Below are positions 8,327 to 16,210 of a DNA stretch of 33,040 nucleotides, one piece after another (the stretch's first letter is position 1; every line of letters starts with the position of its first letter). The notes beneath the pieces were generated by a model. That model worked only from the letters and a program-made list of their open reading frames with translations. It made no database searches and was not told the DNA's origin. A program made the translations under genes and the position numbers. The stretch comes from Chthoniobacterales bacterium. Lineage in GTDB: Bacteria > Verrucomicrobiota > Verrucomicrobiia > Chthoniobacterales > UBA10450. The stretch spans positions 1-33,040 of the forward strand of contig JACDCC010000148.1 of assembly GCA_013694595.1 (NCBI GenBank), written 5' to 3'.

Positions 8327-8956
8327 CTAAAGCGACCCCGTTATTGCGCGCCCGGTTTCAACTCGGTGTGCCGTTGATCTGAGCCACCTGGCGACGTTCG
8401 CGCGTGCCGCTCCTGTTCTGTGATGGGGTTTACGCGCCACAAGCATAGAGTCGTGCCATTTGTTGCTCTCGCTATCGTACTGCGGGAGGTCTTCCCATTG
8501 CGTGGTCGCTTCGATTGTTTCGAGTCCGGCGTATCGCGCGACCGCGCGCAGCCCATCCGGGTAAACTCGCCAGCAATCGACCGGGAAACGATGCTCTGGA
8601 CCGCTTGACGGTGCGAGAATGCAGCAAAGGCCGCCGGGTTTTAGCGCACGGGCGATCTGCTGCATCGTGAGCCAGAAAAACTCGGTGTGCTCGAATGTCT
8701 GACCTGAAATGAGCACATCGGCGCTCGACGGCTCGATTTCCTGCCAGTTGTAAGGATCGCGCAATACTACATCGACGTTTTTGCCCGCAGCCATGTCGAT
8801 GCCGAGGTAGCGCCACGCAGGCTCGGAAAACAGGGGGCGATAGGAGCCGTTGATGTCCTGGCTGCCGAGATCGAGGATGGTGAGGCGTTCGAGTCTCCGC
8901 GCTTCCAGATAGTCGCGCCGGAATCGCGCCATCTTATCATACGAGCTCGGATGCAT
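8327..8956 (-). CDS. SAM-dependent methyltransferase, class I
   Basis: This 209-residue protein has a compact Rossmann-type methyltransferase core: ILDLGSQDINGSYRP (motif I, about 27-41), YLGIDMAAGKNVDVVL (acidic loop D), ADVLISGQTFEHTEFFW and ALKPGG, then APSSGPEHRFPVDCWRVYPD. The HRFPVDCWRVYPDG stretch is typical of small methyltransferases found near polysaccharide genes; the substrate is not predictable. The C-terminal 35 residues are arginine-rich and probably disordered. It is a single gene, with hairpin repeats on both sides (8184-8317 and 8966-9007), and is convergent with the beta-helix gene. Confidence 0.8.
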   Translation of the reverse strand: MHPSSYDKMARFRRDYLEARRLERLTILDLGSQDINGSYRPLFSEPAWRYLGIDMAAGKNVDVVLRDPYNWQEIEPSSADVLISGQTFEHTEFFWLTMQQIARALKPGGLCCILAPSSGPEHRFPVDCWRVYPDGLRAVARYAGLETIEATTQWEDLPQYDSESNKWHDSMLVARKPHHRTGAARANVARWLRSTAHRVETGRAITGSL

Positions 8957-8965
8957 GCTGGGTAG

Positions 8966-9007
8966 AGCACGCGTCTCGCGTGCTGGCGCTGGCGTCCCCG
9001 CCAGCGC
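8966..9007. repeat. Two adjacent perfect hairpins
   Basis: AGCACGCG-TCT-CGCGTGCT (8966-8984, 8-bp stem) is followed at once by GCGCTGGCG-TCCC-CGCCAGCGC (8986-9007, 9-bp stem). Both have tiny loops, like the other hairpins in this window. They lie in the 222-base region between the divergent methyltransferase and pyruvate kinase genes, upstream of both, so terminator function is unlikely. The rest of that region shows no clear promoter or ribosome binding site for pyruvate kinase. Confidence 0.6.
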
Positions 9008-9178
9008 GAACTTTTACCGGCTCTAACGGGGGGATACAACTTGGATTTGCAGCGGGGCCGGCGATCAGGAAGTTCGTCGCGGCGGGACGCATGCGCTACC
9101 CGGGCGGAAGACTGCGCGGTCGGCCCGGATTGAATCGTGAATTGCATTTGGCGCGGGCAGCCGGAATCCTGAACGCTC

Positions 9179-10636
9179 ATGCGTAAAACGAAGATCATCT
9201 GCACGCTCGGGCCGGCGACGGAGAAGCCAGACGTGCTCCGGCAGCTGATGCAGCAAGGTGCCGACGTGGTCCGATTGAACATGAGCCATGCGAAGCACGA
9301 CTGGGTGCGGGCGATCGTGCCCGAGATCAGAAACATCGCGGCAGAGATCAACCGTCCGGTCGCGATCCTGATGGATACGCAAGGGCCGGCGATTCGCACC
9401 GGCGACCTCGCCACGAACCTCGATCTAAAGCCGGGCGACATCGTGGAGTTCACCGTCCGCGGTGCTCGCAGCGAGGAGGTTTATTCAGTCGACGTCAACT
9501 ACGACGGTCTGATTAGCGATATCTCGGCAGGCGATACCGTGCTCGTCGATAATGGCGTCATCCAGATGCTCGTGCTCGAGAAGAAACAGAACCGCGCGCG
9601 CTGCAAGGTTCTCACACCCGGCACGCTGGGCTCGCGGCGGCACATTAATCTTCCCGGCGTTCGTGTTAATCTCCCTCCGCTGACGCAAAAGGATTTGGAT
9701 GACGTGCGGGTGGGCGCGGAAATGAACGTCGATTTCGTCGCGCTGAGCTTCGCGCGTCAGCGCAGCGACATTGAGGAGCTGCGGCGCGTGTTGCAGACGT
9801 TGGAGAGCACTGCCCAGGTCATCGCGAAAATCGAAGATCAATCCGCGGTGCGTGACATTGAAGACATCATCGACGGGACGGACGTGATTATGGTCGCGCG
9901 CGGCGATCTTGGAATCGAGTGCCCGATGGAAGAGCTGCCGATCATCCAGCGGCGCATCGTGAAGCGCTGCATCCGGATGGGGAAGCCGGTGATCGTGGCG
10001 ACTCACATGCTCGAATCGATGATCGAGAACCCGGTGCCGACCCGCGCCGAGATCAGCGATGTGGCGAACGCCGTCTTCGAGCAGACGGACGCGATCATGC
10101 TGAGCGGCGAGACCACGGTGGGCCGTTATCCAGTGCGATGCGTGGAGGTGTTCAACCGCGTCGCGAAGCGCATCGAGCGCAGCGGTGGCGCTGGTTACGC
10201 GAAGGAGGCGCAGCTGACCGATGCGCGGCAGAAGACAGTCTCGTCAGCGGTGATGCTCGCGGAGTCTCTGCCAAACGCGAAGCTGATTGTCTTCACCCGC
10301 CACGGGACGATGGCGCGCTACGTCTCCAATCTGCGGCCGGAGAAGACGCCGATCTTTGCCTTCACGCCCTTCGACCACATTCAACGGCAGCTCGCGCTCT
10401 GCTGGGGCTGTTATCCGGTGCTGTTGCCGTTCACCGACGACCCGAACACCACGATCGACGCGGCGGAAGCGTACCTGCGCGAGAACGGTTTGACCGAAGC
10501 CAACGACAATCTTGTCATCATCAGCGACCTCCGCGCAGGCGATTGCCAGATCGATTCCATCCAGGTTCGACAGGCACGCGCGCACGCGTCAGACGCACCG
10601 CATTGCGCGAGTGGCGAAGATTCGATGATGGATTAG
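9179..10636 (+). CDS. pyk: Pyruvate kinase
   Basis: This 485-residue enzyme converts phosphoenolpyruvate and ADP to pyruvate and ATP in the last step of glycolysis. The full family architecture is present: RKTKIICTLGPAT at the start, R33 and N34 in the first substrate loop, MDTQGPAIRTGD at 65-76, and a B domain at about 77-170. IAKIED follows with catalytic K217 and metal ligand E219, then ARGDLGIECP with D243, ATHMLESMIENPVPTRAE, and the C-terminal regulatory domain with FTRHGTMARYVS. The length matches the family, with a short tail after the last strand. A strong hairpin follows 17 bases after the stop. The upstream region has no obvious Shine-Dalgarno sequence, but the start agrees with the family. 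Confidence 0.97.
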   Translation: MRKTKIICTLGPATEKPDVLRQLMQQGADVVRLNMSHAKHDWVRAIVPEIRNIAAEINRPVAILMDTQGPAIRTGDLATNLDLKPGDIVEFTVRGARSEEVYSVDVNYDGLISDISAGDTVLVDNGVIQMLVLEKKQNRARCKVLTPGTLGSRRHINLPGVRVNLPPLTQKDLDDVRVGAEMNVDFVALSFARQRSDIEELRRVLQTLESTAQVIAKIEDQSAVRDIEDIIDGTDVIMVARGDLGIECPMEELPIIQRRIVKRCIRMGKPVIVATHMLESMIENPVPTRAEISDVANAVFEQTDAIMLSGETTVGRYPVRCVEVFNRVAKRIERSGGAGYAKEAQLTDARQKTVSSAVMLAESLPNAKLIVFTRHGTMARYVSNLRPEKTPIFAFTPFDHIQRQLALCWGCYPVLLPFTDDPNTTIDAAEAYLRENGLTEANDNLVIISDLRAGDCQIDSIQVRQARAHASDAPHCASGEDSMMD

Positions 10637-10653
10637 GGCCGACGCTGACAGGT

Positions 10654-10704
10654 CGAGACTCTGTCGAGCCTGGTGCGCGCTCTCTTAGGCTCGACAGAGT
10701 CTCG
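10654..10704 (+). terminator. 17-bp perfect inverted repeat after pyruvate kinase
   Basis: The arms at 10654-10670 and 10688-10704 are perfectly complementary over 17 bp (CGAGACTCTGTCGAGCC and its reverse complement) around a 17-nt loop. The hairpin begins 17 nt after the pyk stop. There is no T-tract, so it may end transcription with Rho, protect the mRNA 3' end, or be a repeat element. Termination is inferred from position. Confidence 0.55.
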
Positions 10705-10732
10705 CCCCACCGGCAGATCGTCTGATCTCGCG

Positions 10733-10771
10733 CGAAACAAAAAGCGCGCGGACGTTTCCATCCGCGCGCTT
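10733..10771 (-). terminator. Intrinsic terminator of the sigma factor gene
   Basis: Read on the minus strand, an 11-bp perfect GC-rich stem (arms 10761-10771 and 10742-10752, loop GGAAACG-like) is followed directly by CTTTTTGTTTC, a classic T-tract. It lies about 60 nt after the sigma factor stop codon. Together with the inverted repeat at 10654-10704 it insulates the two convergent genes. Confidence 0.85.
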
Positions 10772-10831
10772 CTGAATTCCTTGATGTGGGAGTCGCCTTG
10801 GCGCGGCAATCAATCAAAGGCCCCTCCCGCA

Positions 10832-11698
10832 TTAGGCCTCGACCGGCAGCTCTACGTCCACTGGGCGTTCTTTTTTGCCCAATGCGCGGCGAAGCTTCGA
10901 GAGCGCTATATTTTGCAGCTGGCGAATACGCTCGCGCGTGACGCCGAATTTCTTGCCGACTTCTTCGAGCGTCTTCGGCTTGCCGCCGTCCAGCCCGAAG
11001 CGGGAGAAGATGATCTTCCGTTCGCGATCATCGAGCACGTCGAGCAACCCGCCGACTTCGTTGCGCAAGTTCTTGTCGCGGAGCAGCTCGAAGGGCGTCT
11101 GAGCTTCTTCGTCGCCGACGATCTCGCCAAACTCGGTGGAATCGTCGTCGCTGATCGGCGCGTCGAGTGAAGCGGGGCGAATCGAGACTGTCTTCAGCTG
11201 CGACACTTTGCCGCTCGCGATTCCGATTTCCTCGCCCAGTTCATCATCGGTCGGTTCGCGGCCGAGTTCCTCGCTCATCTGCAGCGAGACGCGGCGCATC
11301 TTCGAGATTTTGTCGACCAGATGAACCGGCAGACGGATCGTCTTCGATTGGTTCGCGAGTGCGCGCTTGATCGATTGTTTAATCCACCACGCTGCGTACG
11401 TGCTCAACTTGCCACCTTTGGCGGGGTCAAAACGCTCCACGGCCTTCATCAGGCCGATGTTGCCTTCAGAAATCAGGTCGAGCAGCGGGAGACCGAGGTT
11501 CGCGTAGTCGTGCGCGATTTTGACGACCAGGCGGAGGTTCGAGCGAATCATCAGCGCACGCGCTTCGCGGTCGCCCTTCTTGATCTTCGCGGCGAGCTCG
11601 ATCTCCTGATCGGGGGTCAAAAGCGGGATCTGTCCGATCTCGCGCAGGTAAATCTTTATTCCAGTATCGCTATCTTCAGCAGCCATAAAACTCTTCAT
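10832..11698 (-). CDS. Sigma-70 family RNA polymerase sigma factor (RpoD/SigA/RpoS group, short form)
   Basis: This 288-residue protein directs RNA polymerase to promoters. Region 1.2 spans about 12-43 (DTGIKIYLREIGQIPLLT). Region 2, at about 49-119, includes RSNLRLVVKIAHDYANLGL and the -10-reading YAAWWIKQSIKRAL. Region 3 is at about 128-205. Region 4, at about 216-275, has the -35-reading helix TLEEVGKKFGVTRERIRQ. There is no region 1.1 and no long non-conserved insertion, so it resembles group 2 sigma factors or compact primary sigmas; I cannot choose. A second start at M5 (ATGGCTGCT) has a weak AAGAG before it. Upstream lies a 368-base divergent region shared with the glycan operon; downstream is a good intrinsic terminator. 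Confidence 0.93.
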   Translation of the reverse strand: MKSFMAAEDSDTGIKIYLREIGQIPLLTPDQEIELAAKIKKGDREARALMIRSNLRLVVKIAHDYANLGLPLLDLISEGNIGLMKAVERFDPAKGGKLSTYAAWWIKQSIKRALANQSKTIRLPVHLVDKISKMRRVSLQMSEELGREPTDDELGEEIGIASGKVSQLKTVSIRPASLDAPISDDDSTEFGEIVGDEEAQTPFELLRDKNLRNEVGGLLDVLDDRERKIIFSRFGLDGGKPKTLEEVGKKFGVTRERIRQLQNIALSKLRRALGKKERPVDVELPVEA

Positions 11699-12066
11699 GT
11701 AAGGGGAAACGGCACCGCCCTTGCAAGTGTCCAGTTGTTTACGTTTTGGGGACCCCGGCAGGTTGCACGTTTGGTTAAGATAAGAACTATTTAACGGGGT
11801 TAACTATTCGGAATTCTGACAGGGGGCGGTTGCCTTTCGTTCAAAGTTTTTACAGCTGAGCGCAAGCAGCGGTTGCGTAGTGGTTTATGAGAGTCTCAGC
11901 ACCGTCCGAATTTGTCGGAAATTCCCCACCGCCGGGCTCTCAGGAAAGCATTTTGCAAAGTATCCCCCACACCTGCGACGATCGTCACCAGTGGCTGTTT
12001 TTCTGGATTGACAGCACCGTTCGAGGACTTACAGAACCGCCTGTCGCCAGGGAGGCGCTCTGATAT
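11699..12066. promoter_or_regulatory. Divergent regulatory region between sigma factor and glycan operon
   Basis: These 368 bases contain no gene. On the plus side a perfect TTGACA lies at 12008-12013, but the -10 at the right distance (TACAGA, 12030-12035) is poor. AGGGAGG at 12049-12055 is a ribosome binding site 11 nt before the first operon ATG. A possible RNA stem TGAGAG/CTCTCA (11888-11893 with 11937-11942) encloses a TCCGA-ATTTG-TCGGA hairpin (11905-11919). AT-rich DNA near 11770-11810 probably holds the sigma gene promoter. I recognise no known riboswitch. Confidence 0.45.
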
Positions 12067-13188
12067 ATGGGGTCAAAAACGGTTCTGATTACGGGTGGGG
12101 CAGGGTTCGTAGGGTCACATCTCGCGGATCAATTGCTGGAGCACGGCTACAAAGTCCGCGCCTTGGATAATCTCGCGCCGCAGGTTCACGGTCCGTCCGC
12201 CGGCCGGCCGGAGTATCTCGCCGACGACGTGGAGCTCCAGATTGGCGACGTTCGCGATCGCGATGCCGTCGCGCGCGCGCTGGATGGAGTCGACGCGGTT
12301 TACCATTTTGCCGCCACGGTCGGGGTGGGGCAGAGCATGTATCAGATCGCCGAGTACACGAGCGTGAACGGCGAGGGCACTGCGGTGCTGCTGGAGGCTT
12401 TGGCGCAGAATCCGGTCGAGCGGCTGGTCGTCGCCTCGAGCATGAGCATTTACGGTGAAGGACTCTACGCCACCCGTAACGGTGAACTCGTGGAGGGGCA
12501 GGAACGCTCTCTCGAGCAACTAAAGGCGCACGATTGGGAAGTCCGCGGGCCGGACGGCGAGCCGCTTCAGCCAGTGCCGACACCGGAGTCGAAATGCCCG
12601 GCAGTCCCATCTGTCTACGCCATCTCGAAGTACCAGCAGGAACGCCTCTGCATGACGGTCGGCCGCGCGTACGGAATGGAAACGGTCGGGTTGCGCTTCT
12701 TCAACATCTACGGCACCCGCCAGGCGCTCTCGAATCCATACACCGGCGTGCTCGCGATCTTTGCCTCCAGGTTTCTGAACAACAATGCGCCGTTGATTAA
12801 CGAGGACGGCAAGCAGCAGCGCGATTTCGTGAGCGTGCACGATATTGCACAAGCTTGCCGGCTTGCGCTCGAAGTGCCTGATGCCGCCGATCGAGTGTTC
12901 AACGTCGGCAGCGGTCAGCGTTTTTCGATCCGGCAAATTGCCGACCAGATGGCAGACGTGCTCGGGAAGCCGGAAATCGAGCCGGAAGTCGTGGGGCGCT
13001 GCCGGGTGGGCGACATCCGTAATTGCTTTGCCGACATCACCTTGGCTCGGGATATTCTTGGCTACGCGCCTGCTGTGACATTGGAGGAAGGTTTGGTTGA
13101 GCTGGCGGAATGGCTCGAAGGCCAAACCGCAGTGGATAATGTCGCTGACGCTTCCCGCGAACTAGCCGCGCGAGGGCTCGCGGTATGA
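12067..13188 (+). CDS. NAD-dependent sugar epimerase/dehydratase (extended SDR)
   Basis: This 373-residue enzyme is the first gene of the thirteen-gene operon. It has the NAD-binding GGAGFVGSH (G10-H18), D34 for cofactor ribose binding, YHFAA at about 79, VASSMSIYG at 122-130 and the catalytic YAISK pair Y184/K188. Later come RFFNIYGTRQALSNPYTGV and the C-terminal FNVGSGQ and DI motifs. It acts on a nucleotide sugar such as UDP- or CDP-hexose; the exact reaction (4-epimerisation or similar) is not determined. About 45 residues between the SSM motif and YxxxK (about 132-180) are longer than in GalE. The ATG is preceded by AGGGAGG. Its stop overlaps the next start (ATGA). Confidence 0.88.
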   Translation: MGSKTVLITGGAGFVGSHLADQLLEHGYKVRALDNLAPQVHGPSAGRPEYLADDVELQIGDVRDRDAVARALDGVDAVYHFAATVGVGQSMYQIAEYTSVNGEGTAVLLEALAQNPVERLVVASSMSIYGEGLYATRNGELVEGQERSLEQLKAHDWEVRGPDGEPLQPVPTPESKCPAVPSVYAISKYQQERLCMTVGRAYGMETVGLRFFNIYGTRQALSNPYTGVLAIFASRFLNNNAPLINEDGKQQRDFVSVHDIAQACRLALEVPDAADRVFNVGSGQRFSIRQIADQMADVLGKPEIEPEVVGRCRVGDIRNCFADITLARDILGYAPAVTLEEGLVELAEWLEGQTAVDNVADASRELAARGLAV

Positions 13189-15197
13189 GCGGCCCCGCCA
13201 ATCGCCCTGTTTTCGGTGTCCTGGAATGGCTGCGCCCGGGCGAGGAAGAGCGCGTGGAACAGCTGCTCGGCGACCTGAAGGCAATCGGCGCGACGGAGCT
13301 TCGCACCGGCATCTCCTGGGCCGACTGGCATACGGCCGGCGGGCAGGATTGGTATGCGTGGCTGCTGCCGCGGCTGGCCAGCGAAGTGAACGTGCTGCCG
13401 TGCTTCCACTACACGCCGCCGACGCTCGGGATCGCACCGAACATCTGCTCGCCCCCGCGCGACCCGAAGCAATACGCCGATTTTCTCGACGTGTTCATCA
13501 CCCGCTTCGGTGAACACTTCGAATGGGTGGAGCTCTGGAATAAGCCGAAGAACCCCCTCGAGTGGGACACGACGCTGGACCCGAACTGGCTGATCTTTTG
13601 CGAGATGGTGGGTGGCGCGGCGCATTGGGCGCAGAAGCGCGGCAAAAAGACGGTCCTCGGCGCGAGCGGTCCGATGGATGCGCAATGGGTGGGTCTGATG
13701 TGCGACCGCGGCGTCCTGCAATACATCGATGCCGTCGGGATTCACGGGTTCCCCGGCACGTTCGAGTTCTGGTGGGACGGTTGGAACGCGAAAATCGCAC
13801 GCGTGCGCAACGTTCTCCTGCAGCACGGCTCGAAGGCGGAGATCTGGATTACAGAGACTGGTTACTCGACCTGGCGGCATGACGAGCGGGCGCAGATTGC
13901 TGCCTTTACCAACGTCATGGCTGCGCCCGCGGAGCGCGTCTACTGGTACGCGGCGCACGACATTGAGCCGGCACAAGCGATGGACGCCGTTTGCGCGGAC
14001 GAACGCGAATTCCATTTCGGACTTCGGCGCGCTGACGGTTCCGAGAAACTCCTGATGCGGCTGCTGCGTCAGGGCGGAGTTGAAGCTGTCAATCATCCGC
14101 CGTGGCTCGGCGACAAGGCGAAGAGCAACCCCTCGACGATCAAAAAACCGCCCGTGATGATCACCGGCGGCTCGGGATTTCTTGGGTGCAATCTCGCGCA
14201 TCGGCTCTGTTCCGAAGGCCAGCCAGTGCTGCTGTTCGATAACCTCTCCCGCGCCGGCGTGGAGCAAAACGCCGCGTGGCTTCGCGAAACGTACGGCGAC
14301 CTCGTGCAGGTGCAGGTGGCTGACATTCGCGACGCGCAGGCGCTCGGCGAAGCGGCGCAACGCTCTTCCGCCGTGTTTCACCTGGCGGCGCAGGTCGCGG
14401 TGACGAGCAGCCTCACAGCCCCGATCAATGATTTCGAGATCAACGCGCGCGGCACATTAAACCTGCTGGAAGCCCTGCGAGGGATGAGCAGCCCCCCGCC
14501 AGTCGTGTTCAATTCCACGAACAAAGTTTACGGCAGCCTCGATGATGTCGCCCTAAGGCTGAACGGCGCGCGCTACGAGCCCGACGACGAGCAAATCCGC
14601 GACAACGGAATTGGCGAGAATCAGCCGCTCGATTTCTACAGTCCCTACGGCTGCTCGAAAGGCGCGGCCGATCAGTACATCCTCGACTACGCGCGGACGT
14701 TCGGGTTACCGGCGGTCGTGTTCCGCATGAGTTGCATTTACGGGCCGCATCAGTTCGGCACGGAAGACCAGGGCTGGGTCGCACACTTCCTCATCCAGGC
14801 GATGAACAAGCGCTCCATCACGCTCTACGGAGACGGCAAACAGGTGCGTGACGTGTTGTTCGTGGAGGATCTCGTCGACGCGTTGCTGCTCGCGCGAAAG
14901 AATATCCGCACGCTTTCCGGCCAGGTCTTCAACCTCGGCGGCGGCCCGCAGAACACCACGTGCCTGCTGGAGTTGCTCGACTGGATCGGCGAACTCGACG
15001 GTGAGAAACCGCGCGTCTCGTGGGGCAATTGGCGCCCGGGCGATCAGCGCTACTACGTGAGCAACTTCTCGAAATTTCAGACTGCCACCGGCTGGAAGCC
15101 GAAAGTCGGAATGCGCGAAGGCGTGGAACGACTGCACGCGTGGCTGCGCGAATTCCGTTCCGCAAATGCGGCGCGCGAAGCTCTCGCCACCGCGTGA
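13185..15197 (+). CDS. Fusion: glycosidase-like TIM barrel + CDP-paratose/tyvelose 2-epimerase-like SDR
   Basis: This 670-residue protein has two parts. Residues 8 to about 300 form a GH39/GH5-like barrel in normal order: ELRTGISWADW at 38-48, FHYTPPTLGIAP at 74-85, the beta-4 motif VELWNKPKN at 115-123, IHGFP at 186-190, the nucleophile motif WITETG with E224, and VYWYAAHD at 252-259. The usual acid/base glutamate of WNEP is K120 (codon AAG at 13542-13544), so hydrolysis is unlikely. Residues from about 323 form an extended SDR very like Salmonella CDP-tyvelose 2-epimerase: GGSGFLG at 328-334, FNSTNKVYG, DFYSPYGCSKGAADQYILDY with catalytic Y and K, DQGWV and GKQVRDVLFVEDL. The epimerase inverts C2 of a CDP-dideoxyhexose in known relatives; here the sugar is unknown. 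The barrel may bind a glycan or nucleotide sugar. Confidence 0.85.
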   Translation: MSGPANRPVFGVLEWLRPGEEERVEQLLGDLKAIGATELRTGISWADWHTAGGQDWYAWLLPRLASEVNVLPCFHYTPPTLGIAPNICSPPRDPKQYADFLDVFITRFGEHFEWVELWNKPKNPLEWDTTLDPNWLIFCEMVGGAAHWAQKRGKKTVLGASGPMDAQWVGLMCDRGVLQYIDAVGIHGFPGTFEFWWDGWNAKIARVRNVLLQHGSKAEIWITETGYSTWRHDERAQIAAFTNVMAAPAERVYWYAAHDIEPAQAMDAVCADEREFHFGLRRADGSEKLLMRLLRQGGVEAVNHPPWLGDKAKSNPSTIKKPPVMITGGSGFLGCNLAHRLCSEGQPVLLFDNLSRAGVEQNAAWLRETYGDLVQVQVADIRDAQALGEAAQRSSAVFHLAAQVAVTSSLTAPINDFEINARGTLNLLEALRGMSSPPPVVFNSTNKVYGSLDDVALRLNGARYEPDDEQIRDNGIGENQPLDFYSPYGCSKGAADQYILDYARTFGLPAVVFRMSCIYGPHQFGTEDQGWVAHFLIQAMNKRSITLYGDGKQVRDVLFVEDLVDALLLARKNIRTLSGQVFNLGGGPQNTTCLLELLDWIGELDGEKPRVSWGNWRPGDQRYYVSNFSKFQTATGWKPKVGMREGVERLHAWLREFRSANAAREALATA

Positions 15198-16210
15198 TGG
15201 CGACCGACGCGCAAGCGCCGGTTGCACAGCGGAGTCGACCTGCCGTTTCGACGATGCGCGCCGCCATCATCGCGGAGCCGCAGCGCGTTGAAACTACCGA
15301 CGTGCCTGTGCCGGCTCCCGCCGCCGACCAAGTTCTCGTTAGGCTGGAAGGCTGCGGCGTTTGCGCCTCGAACATCCCGCCCTGGCAAGGCAAGCCGTGG
15401 TTTAATTATCCGATGTCGCCGGGTGCGCTCGGCCATGAAAGCTGGGGCCGTGTGGAAGCCGTCGGCGAGCAAGTGACGGACTTCGCGCCACGCGATCGCG
15501 TCGCGATGATCTCTAATAATGCCTATGCCGAATACGATGTCGCGGATGTCAGTGCGGTGGTGAAGCTCCCGGAGACATTAGACGACGAAGCATTCCCGGC
15601 GGAGCCGCTCGGCTGCGCGATGAACATTTTCAAGCGCGCGGCGATCCAGAAAAACGACACGGTGGCGATTGTCGGCATCGGGTTTCTCGGCGCACTTCTA
15701 ACACAGCTTGCGACCGCCGCCGGCGCGCGAGTGATTGCGATTTCCCGTCGTTCGTTTGCTTTGAACTTCGCTCGTGACATGGGCGCGGCGCATGTGGGCA
15801 CGATGGATGATCACCAAAAGATCATCGATGAAGTGAAGCGGCTGACCGATGGCAGGTTTTGCGATGTGGTGATCGAGGCCGTCGGTAAACAATGGCCGCT
15901 CGATTTGTCGGGTGAGCTGACGCGCGAACGCGGGCGCCTCGTCGTCGCTGGTTATCATCAAGACGGCCCCCGGCAGATAAACATGCAGCTGTGGAACTGG
16001 CGCGGGCTCGACGTGATCAACGCACATGAACGTGATCCGGCAATCTATCTCGAAGGCATGCGCGCGGCGGTGCGCGCGGTCGAGACCGGGCTGTTAAATC
16101 CGCGCCCACTCTACACGCACCATTTTCCGCTGGAGCAGCTTGGCGCAGCATTGAACATGAGCTCAGAGCGTCCTGACGGCTTCATGAAAGCGCTGATCCG
16201 GATGTCATGA
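15197..16210 (+). CDS. Zinc-type medium-chain dehydrogenase
   Basis: This 337-residue NAD(P)-dependent oxidoreductase of the MDR superfamily starts at an ATG that overlaps the previous stop (TGATG). M20 (MRAAIIAEP) is an alternative start that fits the conserved domain exactly. The catalytic zinc site is suggested by C56 (GCGVCASN) and H80-E81 (LGHESWG). The usual four-cysteine structural zinc lobe is absent. The Rossmann motif is VGIGFLG at 159-165. Relatives act on polyols, sugars or alcohols; within this operon, oxidation or reduction of a sugar, nucleotide sugar or inositol is plausible but not shown. The gene ends in an ATGA overlap with the next one, indicating translational coupling. 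Confidence 0.85.
   Translation: MATDAQAPVAQRSRPAVSTMRAAIIAEPQRVETTDVPVPAPAADQVLVRLEGCGVCASNIPPWQGKPWFNYPMSPGALGHESWGRVEAVGEQVTDFAPRDRVAMISNNAYAEYDVADVSAVVKLPETLDDEAFPAEPLGCAMNIFKRAAIQKNDTVAIVGIGFLGALLTQLATAAGARVIAISRRSFALNFARDMGAAHVGTMDDHQKIIDEVKRLTDGRFCDVVIEAVGKQWPLDLSGELTRERGRLVVAGYHQDGPRQINMQLWNWRGLDVINAHERDPAIYLEGMRAAVRAVETGLLNPRPLYTHHFPLEQLGAALNMSSERPDGFMKALIRMS

Noticed and set aside
11888-11942. Known riboswitch before the glycan operon
   Set aside because: A short enclosing stem and one hairpin are visible, but no conserved core of any riboswitch class that I recognise.
13062-14381. Long open frame of 439 codons on the minus strand
   Set aside because: It lies antisense to the fusion gene, has no recognisable motif, and is explained by the high GC content and codon bias of the real gene.
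15020-15196. Longer start for the dehydrogenase
   Set aside because: It would overlap the epimerase domain by 178 bases; the TGATG overlap at 15197 fits the coupling pattern of the operon.
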